In this document: positions 1-11,221 of the stretch, piece by piece | How positions within the stretch are numbered: the stretch's first letter is position 1 | Layout: each line of letters starts with the position of its first letter | Source: Erythroxylum novogranatense | Lineage: Eukaryota; Streptophyta; Magnoliopsida; Malpighiales; Erythroxylaceae | Reading direction: 5' to 3' | DNA: 64,000 bases | NCBI GenBank assembly: GCA_029891385.1 | Contig: CM057235.1 | Location: 15,676,001-15,740,000 of the forward strand | Made by a program: the position numbers and the translations under genes | Notes under the pieces: model-generated | The model's database searches: none | What the model was told of the DNA's origin: nothing | Seen by the model: the letters and a program-made list of their open reading frames with translations, nothing else

Positions 1-346
1 AATACTTAGGAAGATAATTTGTGTTAGTGCTGCCAACTTTTGTATAATCATGTAAATATATGTTGTGATGAGTTTGTGGCTGAATTGGAGGTGTAAATGA
101 AGGTATATTAATGTAGGTAAAGTGATAGAATGGAAGAGGATAAGATATAGATGAAATCTGGAAAATTTGGTGTTTAACCTAGTGAAATGTTTTGATCATA
201 ACTAATTGTGTAGGTGAGCAAATGAGTTGAGGTTGCCCAATTAAACTTTGAGATGTTGGCTACAATTTTGTGTGAAATAGGTGTTGTTAAATGGTAATGC
301 TAGAAGGTTGAATTTTTGCATGGAAAGTTTCTGTTTTAGTGTTTGT

Positions 347-1240
347 GAACAGTACCCGCATATATGACCTGATTACTTTGTTGATTTTTCTAAATTAATT
401 GGTATGGAATTAGGAAAAATGGTCTTTATGAAAGTTGAGGCATATTGAGTTAGCTTTCCATTGCCACTGATCTTGATAATTTTCGACTTGTATATTGGGA
501 GATATGAACTGATTACTATTGACTGGTTTTGAGCATTTTGATGAAACCTAGCCTAAGTGTTGGTTTTGTGAGCAGTCTGCTTGGGAGCAATTTTAGCAAT
601 TTGTGTGGACTGAATTGGTGTGAGTGATCTTGTGTAAAGTTGTAAAGGAAGAAATTACCTTGAAAATGATATATGTTGTGTAATTTTTAGATGTCAGAGT
701 TGGGAGTTATGATTTTACAAAAACCGACCCTGCATTAGGTTGTGAATGGCCGATCATGACAGTAGCTTCCATAACAGTTTTGAAATTGTTAGAAATCGAA
801 TTGGAAATTGAGTTCTTCATGAAAATTGAAGTTAGAAATCTTATCTTTTCAGGGATATAAGGTAGTGATTTTTGTGACATTTTTGCTAAGAGATATGCTG
901 TTTGAAAAATCATTGTCCAGATTGGTTGATTTCAGAGGGCTGATGCTTTGGTGAATTGTTTGACATTGTTAGCAAGTGAATTTGATTTTGGGTTGTTCAT
1001 GAAAGTTGTATATAACATTGTGATATTACTGCCTTAATTATTGTGTAATTGTTTACTGAAGAATCAGAGAGTTATTGAATTTTCAATGTACTGCCCTGTG
1101 TTGATAGGTTTTGAGTAGGCAGTAGCTTTGATAGGATTTTTGACACCCTTAGGGGTGAAATTGATTTTTATGGTCTTCTTGAGAATTGTAGAGGGTTTCA
1201 TGATCTTTCCAATGAGATATAGTTGGTAATTTTCTGAATT
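347..1240 (+). repeat. Five degenerate tandem modules, period about 180-205 bp
   Basis: A core resembling TCTTCATGAAAGTTGTAG recurs at 421, 627, 812, 991 and 1172, spaced 206, 185, 179 and 181 bp. Each core is followed by a CTTTCCAATGATATA-like block and preceded by an AGCAGT(A)-GCTT-like block (near 347, 567, 757, 939 and 1115). The copies are strongly diverged, so this is an old internal amplification of an LTR module. A single copy of the same module occurs in LTR B near 6190 and, inverted, in D1 near 4038. Confidence 0.6.
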
Positions 1241-1717
1241 GTGTGCAATGAGTTATTGGTGTTGAAAGTTGGCTTGAAATCAGGAAAATAAAGAAGGGAA
1301 CAAGGGTTATGTATATATAGATATTAATGTTTTAAGTTGAATTTTGGTTTCTTTTGTCAATTTCTTTTCCGTCCGACGTCCGATTAACCTGATTTTTGAG
1401 GCATCGGATTTGTGACATATTGAATTTCTTTTTGTGAGAATGTGGGAATTTTTAGACGGGAAATTGACGTGGCCCCGGGTAACGGAGCCTTTAATCACTG
1501 TTTTGTTTAATTGGGGACCTATAGAGGTCCGAATTGCGCACCGTCAGCGTCAATTGGTTTCTAATTTTTAGATGGATTTTTTTTATGATGGAAAAATTTT
1601 GGATTAGGGTCGGGAATGCCATGAACATGCATTATACACGTTTTACTTATTCCATGTGCATTGTTTGATATTTCTAATTATATAGTTGGTAATGTGTACT
1701 CATTTCCATTGTTATAG

Positions 1718-1785
1718 AGGCTCAGTTGGAACGTCATCCCACGGACATTGCAGAGACTTCCCGACATTAGCTCGGAAGTTATTAG
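1718..1785 (+). other. Predicted mini-exon of the LTR leader (A1)
   Basis: A 68-nt segment is bounded by GTTATAG at its left and TTAG|GTGAGTAACC at its right. Equivalent segments of 66-67 nt occur in A2, both A3 LTRs and E. It contains an ACTTCC/GGAAGT inverted repeat close to the donor. The next acceptor-like site is ATTATTTTTCAG, ending at 2412. Splicing is inferred from consensus sites only. Confidence 0.45.
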
Positions 1786-2085
1786 GTGAGTAACCTAGAT
1801 GGTTCCTCGGTTAGTAAGTGTTTATAATTCTGCACTTAGAACCCTGTGGAGAATAATGGTGGAAAAATTGTGTTTGTTTGTGCCTGGATTGCGGACCGGA
1901 GGTCCGATGGATTGGAGAATTCTGACATAGAAGTGTTATATGTGATTTTCTTGCGATTACCTGTGCGAGATTTATGTGTATATGTTGAGTTGGGATCTGA
2001 TATGATGTTGGTGTTGTTTTATTTGGATATATGCATTTCATGCATAATTGCATGATCGATAATTGGCATTGTGACGGGCGATAGC

Positions 2086-2145
2086 GAGCTTAAAGCTCAA
2101 CGTGATTGGGCCTTGAGCCCACAGTGATTCAGAGCCTATGGCTCA
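2086..2145 (+). repeat. Short-hairpin array in LTR A1
   Basis: Three consecutive inverted repeats are visible: GAGCTTAAAGCTC at 2086-2098, GGGCCTTGAGCCC at 2108-2120, and GAGCCTATGGCTC at 2132-2144. They are separated by AACGTGATT-like spacers. The stems match those in A2, E and G while the loops differ. Confidence 0.7.
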
Positions 2146-2348
2146 CCGTTTAATGTGCCCTTAATGGGATAGTTACAGGCGCTCAGTCACAACAACGTAA
2201 TAAATTGGAAAAGCGTCTCATACACATTTCATGTTCATTTGAATTGGTTCCTTTGACTGATCTAGTAATCATGTGGTACTTCTGAATGTGTTTTGGTGAA
2301 ATAACTGTGTGTAACTGTAATATACTGTATATATGCATGAATTGGGTG

Positions 2349-2412
2349 AACCATCGATGATGGTTCCTCACTGAGTTCGCAAACTCACCCAAAATTGCAA
2401 ATTATTTTTCAG
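2349..2412 (+). promoter_or_regulatory. Paired hairpins followed by CACCC and a 3' splice-site consensus
   Basis: AACCATCGATGATGGTT (2349-2365) folds as a 7-bp stem with a 3-nt loop. TGAGTTCGCAAACTCA (2372-2387) is near-palindromic and runs into CACCC. The T-rich tract and CAG at 2411-2412 follow within 25 bases. The same order occurs at 13553-13616, 10660-10721, 20946-21009, 22824-22890, 41862-41923, 58189-58250 and 63660-63727. Confidence 0.65.
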
Positions 2413-2778
2413 GACCGAGAGAGTAGACTCATAGCTCCAGAGAGAGACTTTTCCTGCCGTGTAGATTGAGTTGGCAAGAGAAGTCATGGCAAACAGGTCG
2501 GTCAGCTGGCGCTTTTGAGGGATGACCTAGCTAGCTTTTTGTTTGATTTTCTTTTGGAGTAATGTACAGAACATACCAGTTGTGTAAATCTACTGCTTTG
2601 AGGTTATGAAATGAGAATTTATGGTTTCAAAAATTAGTGGATTTCATATTAATGCTTTATGATTTTTGATGCCATGTGGAGTGTTAGCGATTGTTCGTAG
2701 CGCACCCTTATCGTAGGATGTGTGTCGGAATGACCTACGGGCGTCCCGATACATATCCTAGGGTAAGGGGGTGCTACA

Positions 2779-4967
2779 CAAAATACACAACTTTCAAAAA
2801 TTCTCAACAACAGCTAACTAAAAACAATACAATATGTACACCCACAAACAAAAACTTTCACTTCCCTTTACCCGATCTTCTTCTCATCACCTGTGGATGG
2901 AAATGAAGGGGGGTGAGCTTATAGCTTGTGGGTATAGGTTTATAACAAAGAACAAGCAAAACTGTTGAAACGTTCATTTGTTGTATAAAAACCATAATGA
3001 GTTCATAAAATGCTTTGTTCCCAAATCTCAGTCAAATTCAAAGTTTGAATTCAAGACTCATAGTTGAAAATGTCATCACATCAACACATATATTCATTTA
3101 ATCATCAATACAAAACACTCAATTTATGCAACTACTTGTCAATTCAAAGATGCAATGCACAAGCAAATGGCTCGAGAGTTCGGTAGAACAAAATGGATAA
3201 ATTGAAGCTTATACCGTGAATAAATCGAGTCTGATTTCTTAGGATCTCGTGGCCACAAACAGGCAGCCGGGAGAAGGCTATATGTCGACGTGCACATGAC
3301 TAACAAAACGTTCCTCTCTCGCCTAAACAGAAGCAGATATTTATGCTCAAATCATTTTATCAAATTCTTTTATGCTTTTTTCTTTTTTTTTCGAAGATAC
3401 AAAATTCCATAAATTTTCCAAGGCATAACATAAAATGTTTCAATGCATTCTCATCTTTATTTTGAAATTAATCAATAAAGTTCGTATACCAAAACGTGTA
3501 GCAATTTTGCAAATCATAGAAAGAAACAGAATGATATTTATGAAGTAGTTGAAATCATTCTTGATTTGGGAGAAAACTTTATTGGCTCATTACTAAATTA
3601 TAAACATGAAACCCACCTGAATTCCTTTGCTTAACAGATGCCTCTCCTCTTGATCCTCTTGCCTTCTTTGTTTCCCTTTATGAAATACAAAATTCCTATT
3701 CAATAGGAATACAATAAAGACCCAAATATTGCATATTCACTAGGATAAATTCTAAACAAACTCAAACTCTTCCAAAAGTCAAAACATTCGGGTCAATTTT
3801 TCCATGATCACTATGATCAAGTAAATGAAAAAATCTGGTAATATTCTCTTCTAGAAAATGTTCCTCATTGTATTAAGTTTCTAATGACTCTAAAATTATT
3901 CCATTTGGTTCAGAAATCTGAAAGTTATACTTCAAACATGTTGGGACTATCCTTATGTTGAAATAAGAATCTATACTCAACTTCCATCCCAAAATTTGAG
4001 ATCTTTAAAGACTGACTAAAAACTTCCTTTCTTCATAAAACTTGTAGACCTTTGTCTCTATTTTACAACGAATTAAAAATCACCTCATTTGGACATCTAC
4101 ATCAAAAGTTATGTCCAAATTACCAAAACATGTCTGTCAGAAAAATTGAGCTTGCCGCGACGAAAATAGAAGCTCGCTGTGGCGTCAGAAGTTGGGGCTC
4201 GCCATGGCGAGGGTGCTCGTATACGCCGTGGCGAGGGCGCATGCACGCAACATGTCGTGGGCACCTACGCGTGTCACGACGTGGGGCACCTGTGCGCGCC
4301 GCGATGTGGACGCCTGCTTGCGCCGCGACATGCAGACCAGAAACCTTCTTCCGAACACTGTTTTTTGACATTTTTCATCTTCATACTTCCCAAATTTCAC
4401 AAATAACTCATCTTAACTCTAAATCATCATTCCTACTTCATTTCTAAACTCATTCCAAACCAAAATCATTCACAAACATAACAAAATCATTAACCCTAGG
4501 ACACCTTCAACCGAAAACTCACTACATACCCCATTTTTCACTTCTAACCATCACAAAACATAATTCATTCAACAAATCAAGAAGGGATGATGCTTATACT
4601 TACTTGTTTAGCTCCAAGATTCGTCAAATTCTTCAAGATTTCCAAAACCCTAAATTCCTCTTCCTCTGTTCTTCTTCCACGGTTCTCTCCTTCATTTCCA
4701 AACAAAACAACCAATTCTCCTTCTTTTTATACCCTTAATAATTGTGCGATGTCCATTTTTCCCTTCCATTAAATCCTTAATTCTTATAATCTTAAGTGAC
4801 TTGCCCAAAATGCCCTTAAGCATTCTTACTACTTTTAATACAACTAAACCATATAACAAATGCTTCTCACATTTACATAAAAAATAGATCCAAAACTTTA
4901 TCCATCAAACCTCAAAAAATCAATTCAAATCATGCTTCATTTAACAAGAAAAATTCGGGGGCCAACA
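2779..4967 (-). mobile_element. LTR D1, gypsy-type, minus strand, 3' end cut by A1
   Basis: On the minus strand it begins TGTTGGCCCCCGAATTTTTC at 4967, the same start as the D LTR at 38672 (TGTTGGCCCTCGAATTTTT). It carries the family leader marks in reverse: a CAA|GTAAGTATAAG donor at 4603, CAG|GTGGGTTTCATG at 3616, and CCATCCACAG|GTGATGAG with AG at 2891-2892. Its own 3' end is missing where A1 begins. To the right it abuts D2 internal sequence. A TAATG target duplication is plausible but unproven. There is no coding content. Confidence 0.75.
4151..4332 (-). repeat. CGCGACGAG-type array in LTR D1
   Basis: A GC-rich island in AT-rich surroundings. It has about eight variants of TCGTCGCGGC / TCGCCATGGCGAG / CGCCGTGGCGAGG (for example 4155, 4173, 4199, 4222). 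It occupies the same relative place, next to an inverted GGACATAACTTTTG box near 4100, as the arrays in A2, A3, C and E. Confidence 0.65.
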
Positions 4968-5662
4968 TAATGGGAGGAAGCCCCGATCGTGGCAAGGATA
5001 AAGAGAGAAATATTGTTTAGAATCAATTGAGATCAAAGTATTACTATAGTAAGATAATTGGTGATCCATCATAAATAAATCTTTGGATAAAATGGGATGA
5101 CCTTGATGTTACACACCTAAGCATCTGTGATAATAATGATGTCTACTACTTTATCTGGTTTTGGTAACCAGAACATTAAGACCTTGAAAAGAACAATAGA
5201 AATTGATCTTCTTAAGATACTAAGAATGTCTGATAAGTAGTGATGGAAGCAGTGGACTGATAAAGGTTACACGAATAATATAGATGATAGAAATGAGAAA
5301 TCTTCCTATAATGTAGAATATGTTTCTAGGAGTATGTGCATTTTATTAAGGTAAAGTATCCAACTATGTGATTGGATTCTTCAATTTGAGGTAGCATTAA
5401 GTATAAGGGATACAAATAAGATCTGATGAATATGTTACTAACACTGGAAATTAAGATTTCAAATAAATTGAAATGTGTGGAGAAACTAGTATAAATGAAC
5501 GGACATTATAAAAAGTTAATGTGAAATTAGAAGAAATTGAATGAATTGAGAAAATCAATCAAGAAAAGAACTCAATTGGGAAACCAAAAATGACATTAGA
5601 TAGTACTACCTCATTGAGGAATTGGATACTTAAAGAATTACGAGAACCAATCACGGGCACAA
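4968..5662 (+). mobile_element. D2 internal domain, first part (decayed gypsy pol)
   Basis: It matches D3 from about 36949 onward, sharing GAGGAAGCCCC, GATGTCTACTAC and CCAATCACGGGCA. No ORF is preserved. Its 5' part is interrupted by D1 at 4967. At 5662 it is cut by solo LTR B and resumes at 23320. It is recognisable only by comparison with D3. Confidence 0.65.
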
Positions 5663-6364
5663 TGTAACATCCCGTTACCCATGTTAAGGCAAAATCAATA
5701 GATGAGAGAGATTGCTGAGGAAGTAGGAAACATATTTCATGCTCATGCATAATATGGCATACACATACATATGAATAATAAATTTTCCTGCACATGAAAA
5801 TAATTGTGCATGCATTCATTGACAACTTCCGGGTATGAGTTATGATAAGGAAAGATTTGGAAACAAAAATGGTGGTTGATTTGGAAAATATTCACTGAGT
5901 GTGCTTAGGTATGTTAGTCATAACTTTTTCTCTATTTATCCAAATGAGAAGATTCTTTGTTTGGATTAAAATAGAAACATACGGCTACATTTCTTATGGA
6001 GATATCGAATTTCAATTCTGTATTTAAGAGTCTCAAAAGTTTTCATGATGTGAGAACTAAGTGAAGTACGTAAATTGCATGGAGTTTAGGGCTTGAAGAT
6101 TTTGGAGTTTTCAAAAGGTAAGTAGTGAATAAATCCTTTTTATTAGGGGATTTATGAAAGAAAGTTGATGAATTACTTTCATCTGCATGTAAATGGCCTT
6201 TATGAAAGTTATAGACCTTTCTATTGTCTTTCCAACAAAATATAGTGTGAAAACTTGGACATCTGAGCTAAAAGTCAAGGTCCTTATAAGGGGAGATGTC
6301 AAAAGCGAAGTTGTTCCTTCTGAATTTTTCTTTTTCTTAGTTTTGCTTCTTCTATGTTACTTTT

Positions 6365-6614
6365 CATGAATTTCTTCTGTGTTACTGTTCATGAACTTCT
6401 TTTGTGTTTCTGTTTATGAATTTCTTTTGTGTTTTTGTTTATGAACTTCTTCTGTGTTTCTGTTCATGAACTTCTTCTGTGTTACTGTTCATGAACTTCT
6501 GCTGTGTTTCTGTTCATGAACTTCTTCTGTGTTACTGTTCATGAACTTCTTTTGTGTTACTACTCATGAACTTCTTCTGTGTTTATGTTCATGAACTTCT
6601 TCTATGTTTTGTTC
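6365..6614 (+). repeat. 25-bp tandem repeat, about 10 copies
   Basis: Units start at 6365 and every 25 bp to 6590. The core is ATGAACTTCTTCTGTGT. The variable base pairs are mostly C/T. A hydrophobic ORF running through it is a by-product of the T-rich repeat. Confidence 0.9.
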
Positions 6615-6668
6615 CTTTTGAGTTTCGTTTCTTCATAGTTTTGTTTCTTTTATGTTTGGTATCGTCTG

Positions 6669-6835
6669 CCTTTTGTATCTTCTTCCTTTTGTATCATCTG
6701 CCTTTTGTATCTTCTGCCTTTTGTATTGTTTGCCTTTTGTATCTTTTGTGTTTTGTATCGTTTGCCTTTTATATCGTCTGTGTTTTGTATCGTCTGCCTT
6801 TTTATCTTCTATGTTTTGCTCCTTCTAGGTTTTGA
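6669..6835 (+). repeat. 16-bp tandem repeat, about 10 imperfect copies
   Basis: The unit is CCTTTTGTATCTTCTG with substitutions. The array fades into TGTGTTTTGCT(GAC) units to 6879 and continues after the J insertion at 11142-11190 with CTTCTTTTGGGTTTT-like units. Together with the 25-bp repeat it forms a VNTR just upstream of GGCCATAACTTCTTC (about 11201-11215). Confidence 0.8.
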
Positions 6836-8025
6836 TTCTTCTGTGTTTTGCTGACTCTTCTGTGTTTTGCTGACGTATCTGTTAGTAATGTGCCCTAGGC
6901 CAATGGACATATGTGATTTTTGTACTAACATTATGACTTATTAATAATATATTATGAGGTATTTCTTTATATATGCATGAATATTGTTTATGTAATGTGA
7001 TTTACGTTCCATGAATAGTATTAGGCTTATGTCATCAAGTATGTGACTTGATAGGAAAACCATAAGCGTTATAATATTATTCTAATATGCCCTTGGTCGA
7101 TCGTTATCGGTGGAACAATAATGAATTAAGGCTAGTATGTGTTCTGATTGATAATTACATTTTTCTGATCATGAATATGAGTTATCAAATCAGAAACATA
7201 GATATATATTAGAGAACATATATAAGACCGACCCACAGAGAGAACACTACATGGTTTCATGTCATTAGTGATTCTCAATATGGTTTGACTTTAGTCCTCT
7301 GACCTGAAGTCATCATGGTTCCTTACATGAGAAATTTAGCATTTTGATATTAGACTAAGTTATTTTTAATCGAATAACAAGTAGTCTTATGTTGGACATT
7401 AAATAAATCTTGCGGAGGGATGCGGATGACGTAGATGGGATTTGTACCTCTCTTAAATGAGAGAGATATCATTTGGGCCTCTTGACAAGTATGATTGAAG
7501 AAATGCATGGTCGTGTTCAAATGAATTGATGAGGAGTCATCAATGTCATTTGTCATAATCAGTCAACTTGGGGATCAAGAAACTATGATTAATCAAAGGT
7601 TGACATGTACCATGCCTTGTGATTAATCTTGATATCGTGTTACAAAGGGACTGAGTTTGCAACCATAGTTATAAGTTAAATCGGATTACCAATCCTCATT
7701 TGATTTGGGTAGTCATAATGTCTTCCTAGAGGCCGCTTATGACTTATGGGCCTTGAAGTGTGATCAAGCCCATTGCCAACATCAAATAAGCCTACAGGGT
7801 CGCACACAAAGAGTGATGTGATCTAGGCTTATTCTCTTGGGCCTAATTTATTAGGCATTGAATAAATATATATGGATATATTTATTAGGCTAGATTGAAA
7901 TAAGTTGTCGGGCTTTTATTATATGAGATATAATATGGACTGAAACTTATTGAGCTTCAATAATTCTAATAGGTTTAGGATTATGATATTCTTATTCCTA
8001 ATCGGAATAGGAATTAGGGTTTCTC

Positions 8026-8033
8026 TATAAATA
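8026..8033 (+). promoter_or_regulatory. TATA box of LTR J
   Basis: TATAAATA within TTCTCTATAAATAGAGAAAC, itself an inverted repeat. Transcription would start about 30 bp downstream. Confidence 0.6.
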
Positions 8034-9356
8034 GAGAAACTTATGTCTCATTAACGGAAGAGAAAAAAACCCTAGCCACCTTTGTTCTTCTTCCGAGAGA
8101 CAATTGTGTGACGTTTGAAAAGAGTTTTAGAATATCGGTAGAGGACATTTGCGCACTGCATCGTCTACAAATCTGAAAAAGAAACAAATACCAACCCGCG
8201 TCAAGAGGTAACTTCCTACATGTTATAATTTTTGGTTATACATCTTATTGTTGTAGTATGGTCCATTCCTGTAACATCCCGTTACCAATATGAAGGGCAT
8301 ATCGGTAATTCGGATGGATTAGAATTGGGTGCATGCATAATTTGAATTTGCACATGCATTTAGCCTTTTTAATTATTGATAAATGATTATTATTGCACCA
8401 GCATATGTATGTGCGTACATGTATGACATATTCCCGGTATAATTGCGTGAATTGGTAATTCTGCAATTATTGTATAGATTATGTTTGGATATTGAAATTG
8501 GAGTGTAGGATCTTGTATTTCATATTTTTGAGGATTTATAGGAATTCTTTTAGAATTTTTAGAGTTCTGGGTCCGGACCGGAAAATGGCTTAAGGACTGA
8601 TAAATTGGGTTCCGGTTCTGAAATTGATTAGCAATTGGCACGAGATAATTAGAGTTGTGATTTTAGGATTTATTATTTACAGCCATTGCAAAATTTGGGA
8701 GAAATTAGAATAAGAATTGGATTTTTAAGACCCTAAGAATTGGACATGTGGCATGAGAGTTGCCAAACATGTCCTTAGCTTTAAATCCCTAGTATTTAAA
8801 CCCTTACCTTTGAAATTGTTCTCCACGAAGCTTCCTCCTTCTCCCTTTGAAGAAAATTTGCTCCTCTTCTTCTCTTCTCCTTCGTGGATCTCCACTTGGC
8901 TTGATTCCTTCCATTTTCTTCCCATAATTTGCTCCATTTATCATCATTAACTTAGCTTAAGCCTTGGATTTGAGAAAATGACTTATGGTGGAGAAAGAGG
9001 TGATTTGCCGTGGGTTTACCTAGGTTTGGAGATTTGAGTATTTTGGAAATCTTTGAAGGTTTAAGGCTTGAATCAAGTAAGTTTTTACTTCTTTATGCTT
9101 TGAGTTGTTTGATTTGATCATTAATTAGATTTATTAATTGTTTAGAATTTTATGAATTTCGGATGAAGTGAGTTTAGAGAAATATGTTGATTTTGATTTG
9201 GGTATTTGAGAGATGACGAACATTCGACGGAATTAAGGTTAGAGATGAGTTGTTTTTAGTGTTTTAAGTTGTTTGGGAGTGTTTAGAATTGAATTGGATG
9301 GATTAGAAATCTGCAGATCTGAGAAATTATGGGTTTCAGACGTGTTTCTGGGTTTG

Positions 9357-9590
9357 CACGTCGCGACGTGTGATGAACACGCCGCGGCGAGCCATTCCCT
9401 TCTTGCAAGTCGCGGCGAGCATTTAATTATGTGCCGCGACGAGCCGATTCCTTTTGCACGTCACGACAAGCAAGGACGCACGTCGTGACGAGCAGAAGCG
9501 AGCATGCCGTTGGGAGAGCTACGCGTGCGTTGCGACGAAGGCGAGAGGTCTCGCCGTAGCGAGCGATCTTGCGCCGCGACGAGGACCTCG
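9357..9590 (+). repeat. CGCGACGAG array in A2
   Basis: About ten irregularly spaced copies of GYCGCGRCGAGC-like units, e.g. GTCGCGACG at 9360, GCCGCGGCGAGC at 9381, GTCGCGGCGAGC at 9410, GCCGCGACGAGC at 9433 and GCCGCGACGAGG at 9572. Many units contain the palindromes TCGCGA or CCGCGG. GC content is far above the flanks. Confidence 0.85.
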
Positions 9591-9989
9591 ATTTTTCGAA
9601 GGTGAATTAGTTTGTTTAAGTGATGATTTTGAGGTTTTAAATTCTTATTGAGTTGGTTATTGATTGATTGTGATTTAGAGACTAAGAATTGCAATTTAGA
9701 AGAATGGAAATTCGGAATTTATTTCGGTGGTTCTCGAAATCGGATGGCTATTTATTAGGGAATGTGATTTGTGATTGGAGTATGACTTTAGAGAGTTCTG
9801 AACTTAGTCAATTGAATTATGGTATTAGGAATTGCTATCTTTTCGAGGAAAGAGAATTGAATTGGATAGATTCGGGAATAGGATCGGGAATGTCATAACA
9901 TGTATAGCACTCATCGCATTCGCTGCATGTGCATTATTGATATTAGAAATTGTGCAATTAGTAATGTTTGATTATTCTGATTATTTTAG

Positions 9990-10056
9990 AGGCGCAAGTG
10001 GGGCGTCGATCTTCCGACGTAGGTGAGACTTCCCGGCAGTAGCTCGGAAGTTAGAG
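9990..10056 (+). other. Predicted mini-exon of the LTR leader (A2)
   Basis: 67 nt between TTATTTTAG (ending 9989) and GAG|GTGAGTAACC (donor at 10057), the same length as in A3. An alternative donor, TAG|GTGAGAC, lies at 10023. It contains the ACTTCCCGGCAGTAGCTCGGAAGT inverted repeat in part. There is no transcript evidence. Confidence 0.45.
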
Positions 10057-10358
10057 GTGAGTAACCTAGTTGGTTTCTCAACCTTGATGTGTTTAATTTT
10101 ATGCACTTATGCCATGTGGGGATAAAAGGATGATTCTATGTGTTTACTTTTGATTGATTTCGGACCATAGGTGTCCGAAATATTTGGAATGTGATATAGA
10201 AGTGTTATCTGTGCATTAATTGAAATTATTGGTTTAATGCGAAATTGGATATAGAGTGTTGGGTTGTGACACAATTATTGTAAATTGCGGCATGTGCATT
10301 TATGCATAAAGCATGATCAGATAAGGGCAGTTGTGACCGGTGTAGCCACCGTATTTCA

Positions 10359-10478
10359 GAGCTTTAAGCTCAACGCAACAGGGCCTCGTGCCCAACGATT
10401 TCAGAGCCACAGACTCAACGTATCAGGACTTCAAGCCTAATGTTATTCAGAGCCACTGGCTCAACGTTAATGAGCTCA
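10359..10478 (+). repeat. Short-hairpin array in A2
   Basis: Successive units: GAGCTTTAAGCTC (10359), GGGCCTCGTGCCC (10381), GAGCCACAGACTC (10404, one mispair), GGACTTCAAGCC (10427, one mispair), GAGCCACTGGCTC (10450) and TGAGCTCA (10471). Spacers resemble AACGTATTCA. The unit period is about 22-25 bp. The paired hairpins and acceptor follow at 10660-10721. Confidence 0.75.
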
Positions 10479-11141
10479 GGCGCACGGTCACAACAACGTA
10501 ATAAAATGAAAAGTGTCATATGTGCATATACATATGAATGATAAATTGTGAATTGTGTGAAAGGCCTTATATTTGTGAAATAGAATGCATGAGGTATTTC
10601 CGAATATGATATTATGTGATATATTGTGAATTGTTTGTATATGCATGAGTTGGGTGGACCATCGATGATGGTTTCTCGCTGAGTTTGTAAACTCACCCAA
10701 CATTGCAATTATATTTTTCAGTACAGAGATAGTAGACTCCTAGCTCCAGAGTTCAATTTTTCCTATCGTGTGAGCGTTGGCAAGAGAAGCTATGGCACAC
10801 AGGTCGGTCAGCTGGGATCGATTTTGAGGATAACTTAGTTTATGTTTTTGTCTCAGTTCCTTTTCGAGAATATATGTATAGACTGTGGAAACTGATAGAC
10901 TTCTGCAGTTGGTTTTTAAGAAATGAAATGAAAATCTTAAGGTTTTAAAATTTAGTGATTTTGATATTACAGTTTATTATATTGATGCCATGTGGAATAT
11001 AGAAATGATCGTTCGTAGTGCACCCTCATCGTGGGTTATGTATTAGAATGGCCTACGGGCATCCCGGTGCATACCCTACGGTAAGGGGGCGCTACAATTC
11101 CACTGCGTATTGTGAATACCAAGGTCATAGGCGATCCAACA

Positions 11142-11221
11142 GTGTCTTCTTTTTTGTTTTGCTTCTTTTGGGTTTTTACTTCTTTTGTCTTTCTTCGCCT
11201 GGCCATAACTTCTTCTATAGG
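11142..11221 (+). mobile_element. Solo LTR B, second part
   Basis: B sequence between the J and A3 insertions, including the J TSD (11142-11146) and the A3 TSD ATAGG (11217-11221). It holds the end of the T-rich VNTR and GGCCATAACTTCTTC. Removing A3 joins this to AGTCCAAATGAATTGATTCTT at 21390, restoring the box conserved in the other LTRs. Confidence 0.8.

Larger units (their letters stand above)
1..2778 (+). mobile_element. LTR A1, Ty3/gypsy chromovirus-type, 5' end outside the window
   Basis: The sequence ends in GGGGGTGCTACA, the same 3' terminus as the complete LTRs of A2 and A3, and shares their downstream blocks: the TTCCCGACATTAGCTCGGAAG hairpin and GTGAGTAACC near 1785, the hairpin array near 2086-2145, the paired hairpins near 2349-2387, and the terminal CACCCTTATCG/CCTACGGGCG/GGGGTGCTACA block from about 2703. 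The first 1.3 kb differs from A2 and A3, so this is a separate subfamily. No PBS follows position 2778, so it is either a solo LTR or the 3' LTR of an element to the left. The TSD cannot be checked. No coding region is present; the short ORFs here are chance. Confidence 0.85.
5663..6879 (+). mobile_element. Solo LTR B, first part
   Basis: It begins TGTAACATCCCGTTACCC at 5663 inside D2 internal DNA. The rest is at 11142-11221 and 21385-23319, ending GGGTGCTACA. The D2 internal domain resumes directly at 23320, with CACAA at 5658-5662 and TACAA at 23320-23324 as a TSD with one mismatch. This is therefore a solo LTR of about 3.2 kb left by LTR-LTR recombination. LTR G at 60414 is the same family. 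A donor-like AAAG|GTAAGTAG lies at 6118. Most of the right half is tandem repeat. Confidence 0.8.
8270..11096 (+). mobile_element. Solo LTR A2, chromovirus-type, 2827 bp
   Basis: It starts TGTAACATCCCGTTACC and ends AAGGGGGCGCTACA. It is flanked by a perfect 5-bp TSD, ATTCC (8265-8269 and 11097-11101), and J continues on both sides, so it is a true solo LTR. It has a TATA-like AGTATTTAAACCC near 8793, an A|GTAAGTTTTT donor at 9077, a mini-exon at 9990-10056, and ATATTTTTCAG ending at 10721. Long GC-rich arrays and hairpin arrays are annotated separately. No coding sequence. Confidence 0.9.
6880..11141 (+). mobile_element. Solo LTR J, copia-like, interrupted by A2
   Basis: It starts TGTTAGTAATGTGCCC at 6880 and ends GGCGATCCAACA at 11141. 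Flanks GTATC (6875-6879) and GTGTC (11142-11146) form a TSD with one mismatch. Without A2 the LTR is about 1.43 kb. It has a TATA box at 8026-8033 and a CCCTAGCC/CTTCTTCC leader downstream. The copia assignment rests on the TGTT...CCAACA ends and overall style; no internal domain is present to prove it. It could be a TRIM or LARD solo LTR. Confidence 0.75.

Noticed and set aside
4052..4447. 131-aa Arg/Cys-rich ORF, and similar ones at 4120-4371, 9461-9694, 12050-12410 and 19467-19724
   Set aside because: They run through CGCGACGAG arrays, where high GC removes stop codons on both strands; overlapping ORFs exist on both strands.
6365..6614. Regular 25-bp repeats as a CRISPR array
   Set aside because: Repeats are directly adjacent with no spacers, and the DNA is a plant LTR.
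6554..6835. 93-aa hydrophobic, Leu/Phe-rich ORF resembling a membrane protein
   Set aside because: It is the translation of the T-rich 25-bp and 16-bp tandem repeats in LTR B; no start context or relatives.
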